Positions 1 to 5,281 are shown, numbered from the stretch's first letter. The stretch is DNA of 6,146 bases from JAFGHJ01 sp964418485 (GCA_964418485.1 CAYQMH010000103.1:1-6146); one strand, 5' to 3'. Notes: generated by a model from the letters alone, not told the origin. A program made the numbers and translations.

Positions 1-72
1 GAAGAAAAAAAGATAGTTGTAATCTTACCCGATACAGGCGAACGTTACCTCAGCACGGACCTGTTTTATTAA
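1..72 (+). CDS. cysK: Cysteine synthase (O-acetylserine sulfhydrylase), C-terminal end only
   Basis: Reading frame 1 is open from the window edge for 23 codons and ends in TAA. It contains VVILPDTGERYLSTDLF followed by Y. The run ILPDTGERYLST is the well-conserved C-terminal signature of the PLP-dependent cysteine synthase family, which makes L-cysteine from O-acetyl-L-serine and sulfide in the cytoplasm. The PLP lysine and substrate-binding loops lie outside the window. CysK, CysM and related beta-replacement enzymes share this tail, so the exact paralogue is uncertain. The next gene on the same strand is 178 bp away across repeat-rich DNA, so co-transcription is not obvious. Confidence 0.87.
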   Translation, partial: EEKKIVVILPDTGERYLSTDLFY

Positions 73-88
73 AGATTCTTCGGATCAG

Positions 89-120
89 TTAAATAGAAAA
101 ATGGAAAAATGGTTAAATAG
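89..120. repeat. Degenerate 8-bp tandem repeat, four units
   Basis: The sequence divides into four consecutive 8-mers: TTAAATAG, AAAAATGG, AAAAATGG and TTAAATAG. They share the core AAAT, and the two central units are identical. It lies 16 bp after the cysteine synthase stop. No coding frame or clear hairpin explains it. It is one of three short-period blocks in this spacer. Confidence 0.6.
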
Positions 121-128
121 TAAAAAAA

Positions 129-155
129 CTACAACATCTACATGCCCTACATGTA
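129..155. repeat. Degenerate 9-bp tandem repeat, three units
   Basis: Three consecutive 9-mers, CTACAACAT, CTACATGCC and CTACATGTA, all begin CTACA. The second and third share CTACATG. The block is non-coding and sits between the 8-mer array and the G-run cluster of the same spacer. Confidence 0.45.
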
Positions 156-163
156 AAAATTTT

Positions 164-216
164 GGGGGCACGGGATGGGTTTTAAATAAACAAATTAAAC
201 TCTGGGGTGGGTTGGG
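164..216 (+). other. Cluster of six G-runs, candidate G-quadruplex
   Basis: Six runs of three or more G occur on the plus strand of an otherwise AT-rich spacer: 164-168, 172-174, 177-179, 204-207, 209-211 and 214-216. They form two triplets of closely spaced runs (loops of 1-3 nt) separated by 24 nt of AT-rich DNA. Four runs would be needed for an intramolecular quadruplex, so folding would require the long central loop, a neighbouring G pair, or two molecules. The runs are seen directly; folding is inference. Confidence 0.4.
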
Positions 217-240
217 CTTTGTGTCTTAGTGACTTTGTGG
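217..240 (+). repeat. Degenerate 8-bp tandem repeat of CTTTGTGN type, three units
   Basis: Three consecutive 8-mers, CTTTGTGT, CTTAGTGA and CTTTGTGG, differ at one to three positions. The block ends 10 bp before the ATG of the RseC-family gene and occupies the place where a ribosome binding site would be expected. From memory, similar CTTTGTG/CTTTGCG arrays are scattered between genes in many uncultured and environmental bacteria. I cannot run a search to confirm that. Confidence 0.6.
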
Positions 241-250
241 CTATATAAAC

Positions 251-670
251 ATGGAAATAACAGGTAAAGTTATCAAAACAGATGGTACCTTAGCAACTGT
301 CTTTATCGAAAACGGACAGAGTTGTGACTCCTGCGAATTTGCTAAGTTTTGTCGTATCGATAAAACAGGAAGAGAAATAATTTGTAGAAACAACAAAGGC
401 GCACAGGTAGGAGATATAGTTTGTCTTGACACAAGCGGCAAAAATATTTTTAAAGCCACTTTTTTAAATTTCGTTTTGCCTCTTTTTCTGCTCGCTTGTG
501 GAGCAACGACAGGAAAAAGAATCTGGCAAACAGATCTTGCAGGTTTCATTTTAGGGATGTCTCTAATGGTTCTATATTTTTCTTCAATTTTATTTATCGA
601 TAGAAAGATATTAAAAGAAAGCCGTCTCTTGCCGGAAATTATAAGTATAAAAAAAGAAAAACTCCGTTAA
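251..670 (+). CDS. RseC/MucC-family membrane protein (SoxR-reducing-system type)
   Basis: This 139-aa protein has the RseC/MucC layout. A soluble N-terminal domain starts with a beta-rich G-x-V segment and carries a cysteine cluster at C25, C28, C34 and C45 (CxxCx5Cx10C), a likely Fe-S site. Two transmembrane helices follow at about residues 68-88 and 95-116, then a basic C-terminal tail. In E. coli RseC belongs to the membrane system that re-reduces SoxR and influences sigma-E signalling. In anaerobes the family often accompanies Rnf-type electron transport. None of those partners is in this window, so the role here is unknown beyond membrane redox or regulation. The ATG at 251 is the only sensible start, because an in-frame stop lies at 230. 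No Shine-Dalgarno sequence precedes it. It converges on nrdG with 13 bp between the stops. Confidence 0.8.
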   Translation: MEITGKVIKTDGTLATVFIENGQSCDSCEFAKFCRIDKTGREIICRNNKGAQVGDIVCLDTSGKNIFKATFLNFVLPLFLLACGATTGKRIWQTDLAGFILGMSLMVLYFSSILFIDRKILKESRLLPEIISIKKEKLR

Positions 671-683
671 CATAGCCATCTTT

Positions 684-1373
684 TTATTCTCGAATTTCGA
701 CTAACTCTGCACAATTTTCTAAAAGACGAGAAGCTTCTATCAAATATTCCTTTGGATAAGGAGTCTTTTCGGAAAAATCAGGGGAAAGAGTTTTTGCGTT
801 TCTGAAATTCTGAAGAACATATTTCTGTACTTTGTCTATTTTTGTACATATCTCTTTAAGGTCGTCTTTATCTACAACATCAGGGACCATTGTAGTTCTA
901 AATTCATAGCTTTTAGTCCCTTTTATTATTTCTATACTTTCTTCTATTTTTTCGAATGTTGTTTTGTTCCCGGTAGCAGCAGAATACTTTTCCGGCGAAG
1001 ATTTTATATCCATAGAAATATAGTCAACAAGAGGAAGAATTTTTCTTAAGTCATCCGGCAGCGTCCCGTTTGTATCTAGTTTTATGTCAAGCCCCGTTTC
1101 TTTTTTAATCTTTTTAAAGAGATCCGGTAACCCTACAAAAAGGAGAGGTTCCCCTCCGGTAAAAGACACTCCATCTATAAAACCTTTTCTTTTTTTTAAT
1201 TCTTCAATTATTTGTTCGACTGGGATATCCGGAATCTTCTCTAAAAGCTCCGGCAAAACAAGGTCCAGATTGTGGCAAAAAGGACATCTTAAATTACATC
1301 CGCCAATAAAAATTACGCACGCGATTTTACCAGGGTATTCTATTACACTGGTGCCTAAAAAAGACTTGATCAC
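684..1373 (-). CDS. nrdG: Anaerobic ribonucleotide reductase activating protein (radical SAM)
   Basis: This 229-aa radical SAM enzyme uses a [4Fe-4S] cluster and S-adenosylmethionine to abstract hydrogen from the NrdD glycine and create the glycyl radical. The cluster motif CNLRCPFC is at residues 26-33 (C26, C30, C33) and is followed by HN. The SAM-binding TGGEPLL is at 72-78, with LDTNGT at 99-104 and SMDIK at 120-124. It is longer than E. coli NrdG (about 154 aa) and resembles the longer activating-protein subfamily (NrdG2 type), which usually sits beside NrdD. The start is GTG, overlapping the TGA of the glycyl-radical ORF as GTGA. That 4-nt overlap implies translational coupling, and only a weak purine-rich stretch precedes it. 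Last gene of the nrd operon. No convincing terminator follows before the convergent rseC-like gene. Confidence 0.92.
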   Translation of the reverse strand: MIKSFLGTSVIEYPGKIACVIFIGGCNLRCPFCHNLDLVLPELLEKIPDIPVEQIIEELKKRKGFIDGVSFTGGEPLLFVGLPDLFKKIKKETGLDIKLDTNGTLPDDLRKILPLVDYISMDIKSSPEKYSAATGNKTTFEKIEESIEIIKGTKSYEFRTTMVPDVVDKDDLKEICTKIDKVQKYVLQNFRNAKTLSPDFSEKTPYPKEYLIEASRLLENCAELVEIRE

Positions 1374-1543
1374 TTATTATCTTCTTCTATTCTTAAATAT
1401 CTTCTCTCTCTAAACTCTTCTCTTTTGCCTTCGTTCCAGTCTTGAATTGGCCGATAATAGCCAACTACTCTAGAATAAACTTCCGCTTTTACTGCCTGAA
1501 CAACTTTTTCTTCTTCTTTTCCCTCTCTTAATTTTTCCGACAA
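1370..1543 (-). CDS. nrdD: Detached glycyl radical domain of class III ribonucleotide reductase (57 aa)
   Basis: This small ORF reads from a TTG start to TGA. It encodes the part missing from the larger nrdD ORF: AEVYSRVVGYYRP at residues 20-32, with the candidate radical glycine G28, then WNEGKREEFRERR at 36-48. In NrdD family proteins the R-V-x-G-Y loop followed by W-N-x-G-K is the C-terminal glycyl radical segment. An AAGGAGA ribosome site (1548-1554) lies about 5 nt before the TTG. The ORF starts 15 nt after the nrdD stop and is in the same frame. Its stop overlaps the nrdG GTG start. The first 19 residues are highly charged (EKLREGKEEEK) and may be linker. The role is inferred: it should dock in the NrdD barrel and carry the stable radical. 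The alternative is the 3' end of one nrdD gene cut by a nonsense codon. Confidence 0.88.
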   Translation of the reverse strand: MSEKLREGKEEEKVVQAVKAEVYSRVVGYYRPIQDWNEGKREEFRERRYLRIEEDNK

Positions 1544-1547
1544 AATA

Positions 1548-1554
1548 TCTCCTT
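1548..1554 (-). promoter_or_regulatory. Ribosome binding site for the glycyl-radical ORF
   Basis: On the minus strand AAGGAGA lies about 5 nt upstream of the TTG start at 1543, inside the 15-nt gap after the nrdD stop. It is the main evidence that the small ORF is translated on its own rather than only by readthrough. Confidence 0.7.
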
Positions 1555-1558
1555 GTTT

Positions 1559-3673
1559 TTATTTTACTTTATTTAAAAAAACTTTCAACTCCTTCTTTTC
1601 AGGCTTTTCTTCTCCTAATGCTTTATAGGATCCTTCTTCCATCTTTTCCAATTGTATACGGTTAAGTTTTACGACCTGTCCGAATTCTTCCAATTCCTCC
1701 TCGGTATGCGGATACGGACAGTAGAAATGTTCCCCTGATATATATCCATGAACCGGGCAGATGGAGAAAGTAGGAGTAAAGCTGAAATACGGCAGGGAAA
1801 ATCTGTTGACTATTTTCTTCGCCAAATTCCTTACCGTTTTCCAATCTGTGATGGCTTCCCCAAGGAAAATATGAACAACCGTCCCTCCCGTAAACAGAAT
1901 CTGGAGTGGCTCCTGATGTTCGAGAACTACAAAAGCATCATCCACTTCATCCACAGGCGGATGTACAGAATTCGTATAATAGGGATAAACCTTGCCTTTT
2001 GTATAAATATTGGGGAATCTTTCTTTATCAGCTCTTGCCAGACGGTATGAAGCGCTCTCTGCTGGTGAAGCTTCAAGATTGTAAAGATTCCCTGTCTCTT
2101 CCTGAAATCCGGAAATCTTTTCATTCATAAATTCAAGTACTTTTACAGCCCAATCTCTTCCTTTTTCTGACAGCAAACCTTTTCCGAACATATTTACGCA
2201 CGCTTCATTCATACCTATAAGCCCTATAGTGGAAAAATGGTTAGCCCAGTAAGAATTTACAGCTTTTTTTATCTCTCTTAAGTAATATCTGGTATAAGGA
2301 TATAGCCCTTCTTCTGTGAACCCTTCAATAATTTTTCTTTTCAGTTCTAAAGCTTCCTTTGCCGTTTCCATAATATTTGAAAGCCTATCAAAAAATTCTT
2401 CTTCGTCATTTGAAAGATATGCAATACGTGGGATATTTATGGTTATCACACCTATACTGCCGGTAAGAGGATTAGATCCAAAAAGCCCACCGCCTCTTTT
2501 TCTTAGCTCTCTTTTATCTAATCTGAGCCGACAACACATACTCCTTGCGTCTTCAGGCTCCATATCGGAAGAAACAAAATTGCTAAAGTAGGGAATTCCG
2601 TATTTGCCTGTCATTTCCCATACAGGAATAAGTTCCTCGTTCTCCCAATCAAAATCTTTGGTTATATTATATGTGGGAATAGGAAAAGTAAAAATCCTGC
2701 CCTTTGCGTCTCCCTCCATCATCAATCCCGCAAAAGCCTTATTTATTATATTCATCTCTTCCTGGAACTCTCCATATGTTGCGTCTTTTTCTCTCCCTCC
2801 TATTATAACCTTTCTGTCTCTGAAGCTACTTGGAACTTTAAGATCCAGCGTAATATTTGAAAAAGGGGTTTGGAACCCAACTCTTGTAGGAACATTTATA
2901 TTAAATAAAAACTCCTGTAAAGCTTGTTTAGTACTCTTATAATCCAAATCATCAAACCGAATAAACGGAGCCAGCAATGTATCAAAATTCGAAAAGGCCT
3001 GTGCTCCTGCTGCTTCCCCCTGAAGTGTATATATAAAATTAACAACCTGCCCGAGCGCACTTCTTAAATGCTTTGCAGGCGAAGATTCAACTTTACCACT
3101 CATGCCTCTAAAGCCTTCCTTTAAAAGGTCCATCAGATCCCAGCCTACACAATAAGGCCCGAGTATTCCTAAATCATGAATGTGAAAATCTCCACTGCTG
3201 TGCGCTTCTCTGATTCTGGGGCTGTAAATTTTACCAAGCCAGTATCGGGCAGTCACTGAGGAAGAGACATAAAAGTTTAAACCCTGTAGAGAGAAATTCA
3301 TGTTTGAATTCTCTTGAACTCGCCAGTCTTCTTTTTTCAAGTACTTTCCCATTATCCCTTCAACATCTCTAAATACATCTTCTACTTTACGAGCCTCATT
3401 TCTCTTCTCTCTATAAAGAATGTAAGCTCTTGCCACATCCGGTAATTTCCTTAGCATAAGGGTTTCTTCTACATAGTTTTGAATTTCCTCAACAGTCGGA
3501 ACATTCCCAACTCTGAAGAAATTCATATAAAGCGAAGTCTCCACTTGATTGGTGATAGCGTTAGCATCTTCTTTAGCACCTATCGCTTTAAGTGCTTTAG
3601 AAATAGCGACGCTTATCTTCTTCTTGTTATACGGAACAACTTTTCCAGACCTTTTTCTAATAAGCCATTCCAT
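1559..3673 (-). CDS. nrdD: Class III (anaerobic) ribonucleoside-triphosphate reductase, body lacking the glycyl radical domain
   Basis: This 704-aa protein reduces NTPs to dNTPs anaerobically. Residues 3-92 are an ATP-cone allosteric domain (starting EWLIRKRSGKVVPYNKKKI). The catalytic ten-stranded barrel follows, with FHIHDLG (163-169), GWDLMDLL (177-184), NINVPTRVGFQTPFSNITLD (258-277), and SMCCRLRLD (378-386), where C380 or C381 is the likely thiyl-radical cysteine. GLFGSNPLTGSIGVITIN (396-413) and GGTVVHIFLGE (596-606) are also typical. The SMCCRLRLD form resembles Thermotoga-type rather than E. coli-type enzymes. A metal-site-like segment CPVH...CPYPH has C639, H642, C652 and H656. The chain then ends in a lysine-rich tail (690-704) without the RVxGY loop, which lies in the next ORF. 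The ATG has an excellent AAAGGAGG site 7 nt upstream (3681-3688). First gene of the operon. Confidence 0.95.
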   Translation of the reverse strand: MEWLIRKRSGKVVPYNKKKISVAISKALKAIGAKEDANAITNQVETSLYMNFFRVGNVPTVEEIQNYVEETLMLRKLPDVARAYILYREKRNEARKVEDVFRDVEGIMGKYLKKEDWRVQENSNMNFSLQGLNFYVSSSVTARYWLGKIYSPRIREAHSSGDFHIHDLGILGPYCVGWDLMDLLKEGFRGMSGKVESSPAKHLRSALGQVVNFIYTLQGEAAGAQAFSNFDTLLAPFIRFDDLDYKSTKQALQEFLFNINVPTRVGFQTPFSNITLDLKVPSSFRDRKVIIGGREKDATYGEFQEEMNIINKAFAGLMMEGDAKGRIFTFPIPTYNITKDFDWENEELIPVWEMTGKYGIPYFSNFVSSDMEPEDARSMCCRLRLDKRELRKRGGGLFGSNPLTGSIGVITINIPRIAYLSNDEEEFFDRLSNIMETAKEALELKRKIIEGFTEEGLYPYTRYYLREIKKAVNSYWANHFSTIGLIGMNEACVNMFGKGLLSEKGRDWAVKVLEFMNEKISGFQEETGNLYNLEASPAESASYRLARADKERFPNIYTKGKVYPYYTNSVHPPVDEVDDAFVVLEHQEPLQILFTGGTVVHIFLGEAITDWKTVRNLAKKIVNRFSLPYFSFTPTFSICPVHGYISGEHFYCPYPHTEEELEEFGQVVKLNRIQLEKMEEGSYKALGEEKPEKKELKVFLNKVK

Positions 3674-3964
3674 TAAATACCCTCCTTTAAAACCATACCA
3701 TAACCCATTTATTTTACAAGAGATACCAAGTCTTCACTTTTCCCGAATACCGAAAAAACCCTATAGTGTAAATTATTAATATAAGAACACCTTTTTTCTG
3801 CATTTTTTATGTATATTTTTATATTAAAAAATCATTCTCATAAGTCAAGGGGCTTCGCAAGAATTTTTCCAAAAAAATAAAATTTTTCTTCTATTTCTCA
3901 AAACTTATTCCCATCTTGATCAAAAATCTTGACTTTAGTCTTTGCCGTGTTAACTTTAAGAAAT
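3674..3964. promoter_or_regulatory. Divergent control region between nrdD and the polyprenol kinase-like gene
   Basis: This is a 291-bp AT-rich spacer with no credible gene. For nrdD (minus strand) it holds the AAAGGAGG site at 3681-3688 and a possible promoter: TTGACT at 3843-3848, and TATAAA at 3818-3823 with a rather long 19-nt spacer (shifted hexamers give 17-18 nt). That would give a leader of roughly 135 nt. A 12-bp imperfect palindrome, ACCCTATAGTGT, at 3758-3769 would lie in that leader. For the plus-strand gene there is a TTGACT at 3929-3934 but only a poor -10 (TAACTT at 3951-3956). All assignments are by eye. Confidence 0.35.
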
Positions 3965-4558
3965 ATGAAAACTTTAGGCAGATATGTTATTATAAGAAAA
4001 CTACTGCATATTTCTACCGCCTTAGTTCCTATTATTTATATTTTCATATCAAGATTTCCAATGGTCATAAGTCTTTTCTCTCTGGCGTTTGCTTTTCTCG
4101 TTGTCGATTTCCTTCGTTTAAAAGTCAAACCGGTAGGCGATTCTTTTAACCGTTTTTTTGGGAAAATACTCTGGGAGAAAGAGGAAGATACTTTAACAGC
4201 TGCTACTCATTATGCAGTCGCTTCTTTTCTTTCGGTATATTTTTTCGATAAATGGATAGCTATTGCTGCATTACTCTTCCTTTCCTTTGGAGACACGGCT
4301 GCCCATATAATCGGTGTAAAATTTGGTAAAACTCGCGTTGGGTCAGAAAAATCGGATAAAACTATAGAAGGGAGTCTGGCTTGCATAGTTATATGCCTTT
4401 GCATCTCCTCTCTTTTACCTCACCCCGGGTTGCTTGTTCTTTTTGTCGGTTCGATTGTTGCATCTCTTGTTGAATTTTTCCCTTTTGGCATCGACGATAA
4501 TTTCACGCTCCCTTTGATAGCGGGAGCAGCAATGGAAATTATGGTTAAAATTCTATAA
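3965..4558 (+). CDS. Diacylglycerol/polyprenol (dolichol/phytol) kinase family membrane protein
   Basis: This 197-aa, multi-pass membrane protein has the motifs of the CTP-dependent lipid kinase group that includes dolichol kinase (SEC59) and phytol kinase, related to CdsA-type cytidylyltransferases. It has RKLLH at residues 11-15 near the first helix, SFGDTAAHIIGVKFGKTRV at 107-125, KSDKTIEGSLA at 129-139 and FPFGIDDNFTLPLIAG at 172-187. Hydrophobic segments lie at roughly 16-28, 34-50, 83-108, 138-151 and 155-170, and near the C-terminus. Members phosphorylate a membrane alcohol using a nucleoside triphosphate, often CTP. The substrate here (polyprenol, phytol/geranylgeraniol or diacylglycerol) cannot be read from sequence. 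I chose the ATG at 3965 because the protein then starts just before the conserved RKLLH. A TTG 36 nt upstream is in frame but forms part of a TTGACT and lacks a ribosome site. It has no co-directional neighbour. Confidence 0.8.
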   Translation: MKTLGRYVIIRKLLHISTALVPIIYIFISRFPMVISLFSLAFAFLVVDFLRLKVKPVGDSFNRFFGKILWEKEEDTLTAATHYAVASFLSVYFFDKWIAIAALLFLSFGDTAAHIIGVKFGKTRVGSEKSDKTIEGSLACIVICLCISSLLPHPGLLVLFVGSIVASLVEFFPFGIDDNFTLPLIAGAAMEIMVKIL

Positions 4559-4657
4559 AGAACAAAATTTTTATTTTCGCTATTTGTGTCATCCTTTTGT
4601 TGTTAAAATTGTAGGTGTGGGGACTGACTTCTCTCTTCTAACTACTAACTTCTTCCT
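4559..4657. other. Convergent intergenic spacer with a 7-bp tandem repeat and no clear terminator
   Basis: This 99-bp gap separates the stops of the polyprenol kinase-like gene and the lytic transglycosylase. It contains AT-rich DNA, including a weak AT-only AAAAT/ATTTT hairpin near 4564-4577, and the heptamer repeat listed separately. I see no G+C-rich stem followed by a T-run on either strand. Confidence 0.5.
4628..4655. repeat. Degenerate 7-bp tandem repeat, four units
   Basis: Four consecutive heptamers, CTTCTCT, CTTCTAA, CTACTAA and CTTCTTC, end 2 bp before the stop codon of the minus-strand transglycosylase gene. The repeat is therefore at the 3' end of that transcript. Arrays of CTTCTAA/CTACTAA type recur between genes in various bacteria as far as I recall. 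This one is too short to call by statistics. Confidence 0.45.
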
Positions 4658-5272
4658 TTACAATGCCGAATCTAATATTATAGGTTTGCCGTCAGAAATA
4701 CTTCTAACGTACCTGGAGTCAATAAAATCAAACCACTTTTTACCCGCAAGATATCTCGCCAAAGCTTCTTCAGGATTATCTGAAAAAATTGACAAGAATT
4801 TAAGATAAGAAAAACCAAGAAGCAGATTATCCTCGATTTCATATAAATTATAACTCACATTACTTAATTTCTCTTCTTCCTCCTCAGTTAAACCGACTGA
4901 GCCTGAATATAAAAGAACTTCTCCAATATAACTTGCTGTTTCAGCCATTACTTGAGTAAGTCCTTTGGCATTAACTTTACTTGTAGCACTTGGAATAAAA
5001 CTACTTTCGGCCTGAATCCAACGCACAACAACAGGCCATCTCATCCAGAAACGAATAGAATAATCGTAAGCTCTTTTAATTGTTTCGCTATCACCTTTTA
5101 CTCCACTTGAACGAGCATAAAGCAAAGCTTGATGACGTAGTTCTCCGTATTCTTTATGCCATCTGACCTCTGAAGTCGGAGAAAAAAAAGGTATTGGTAT
5201 TAAAAGGAACATAAAGATTATTACTGATAATAAAGGACGATAATTTTTACTCTTTTTTATATTAAAAATCAT
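4658..5272 (-). CDS. Membrane-anchored SLT-type lytic murein transglycosylase
   Basis: This 204-aa protein has a basic N-terminus (KKSKNYR) and one hydrophobic segment at about residues 13-30, which is a signal anchor or signal peptide without a lipobox. A family 1 lytic transglycosylase (SLT) domain follows. It has QAESSFIPSATSKVNAKGLTQV spread over 87-108, with catalytic E89 in the E-S pair and the A-x-GL-x-QVM motif at 102-109. N149 begins the NLLLGFSYL segment, and ARYLAG at 172-177 corresponds to the usual A-Y-N-x-G motif (here Y-L-A-G). The family cleaves the MurNAc-GlcNAc bond of peptidoglycan to give 1,6-anhydro-MurNAc ends. At about 204 aa it is a minimal, single-domain member acting in the periplasm. 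The insert TEEEEEKLSNVSYNLYEIED (129-148) is acidic. A TATAAT ends 3 nt before the ATG, so the start or leader is unusual. It stands alone, because a terminator separates it from the upstream gene. Confidence 0.87.
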   Translation of the reverse strand: MIFNIKKSKNYRPLLSVIIFMFLLIPIPFFSPTSEVRWHKEYGELRHQALLYARSSGVKGDSETIKRAYDYSIRFWMRWPVVVRWIQAESSFIPSATSKVNAKGLTQVMAETASYIGEVLLYSGSVGLTEEEEEKLSNVSYNLYEIEDNLLLGFSYLKFLSIFSDNPEEALARYLAGKKWFDFIDSRYVRSISDGKPIILDSAL

Positions 5273-5275
5273 CCT

Positions 5276-5281
5276 ATTATA
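5276..5281 (-). promoter_or_regulatory. Possible -10 box directly before the transglycosylase start
   Basis: A perfect TATAAT is read on the minus strand and ends 3 nt before the ATG at 5272. At a normal -10 distance transcription would begin inside or just after that ATG. No good -35 lies 16-18 nt upstream. It is either a chance AT match or a sign that the message is leaderless or starts at a later codon. Confidence 0.3.

Noticed and set aside
241..549. 102-codon minus-strand open frame opposite the RseC-family gene
   Set aside because: It lies wholly antisense to a gene with clear family motifs, and its translation shows no recognisable domain.
620..683. Intrinsic terminator for the nrd operon in the T-rich stretch beyond the nrdG stop
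   Set aside because: The minus strand has T-runs there but no stable stem before them, only a GTTAAC palindrome and 3-bp pairings.
1084..1413. 109-codon plus-strand open frame opposite nrdG
   Set aside because: Antisense shadow of the radical SAM gene; serine- and proline-rich translation typical of reversed coding DNA.
1559..1561. Genome-wide recoding of TAA as a sense codon to explain the nrdD interruption
   Set aside because: Other genes in the window (the rseC-like gene, nrdG, the kinase-like gene, the transglycosylase) end at TAA at the expected family length.
3758..3769. Canonical NrdR box
   Set aside because: Too short by 4 bp and no second box at helical spacing, so it is kept only as a low-interest palindrome.
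1662..3779. Several open frames of 60-112 codons inside or opposite nrdD, including ones running past its 5' end
   Set aside because: They overlap a well-supported 704-aa gene in other frames, lack ribosome sites and show no domain.
3810..3881. 23-codon plus-strand ORF in the divergent control region
   Set aside because: No ribosome site, AT-driven composition, and it overlaps the likely nrd promoter.
3929..3964. Upstream TTG start extending the polyprenol kinase-like protein by 12 residues
   Set aside because: The TTG is part of a TTGACT that could be a -35 box, has no ribosome site, and the added residues precede the conserved N-terminal RKLLH region without need. The ATG at 3965 is preferred.
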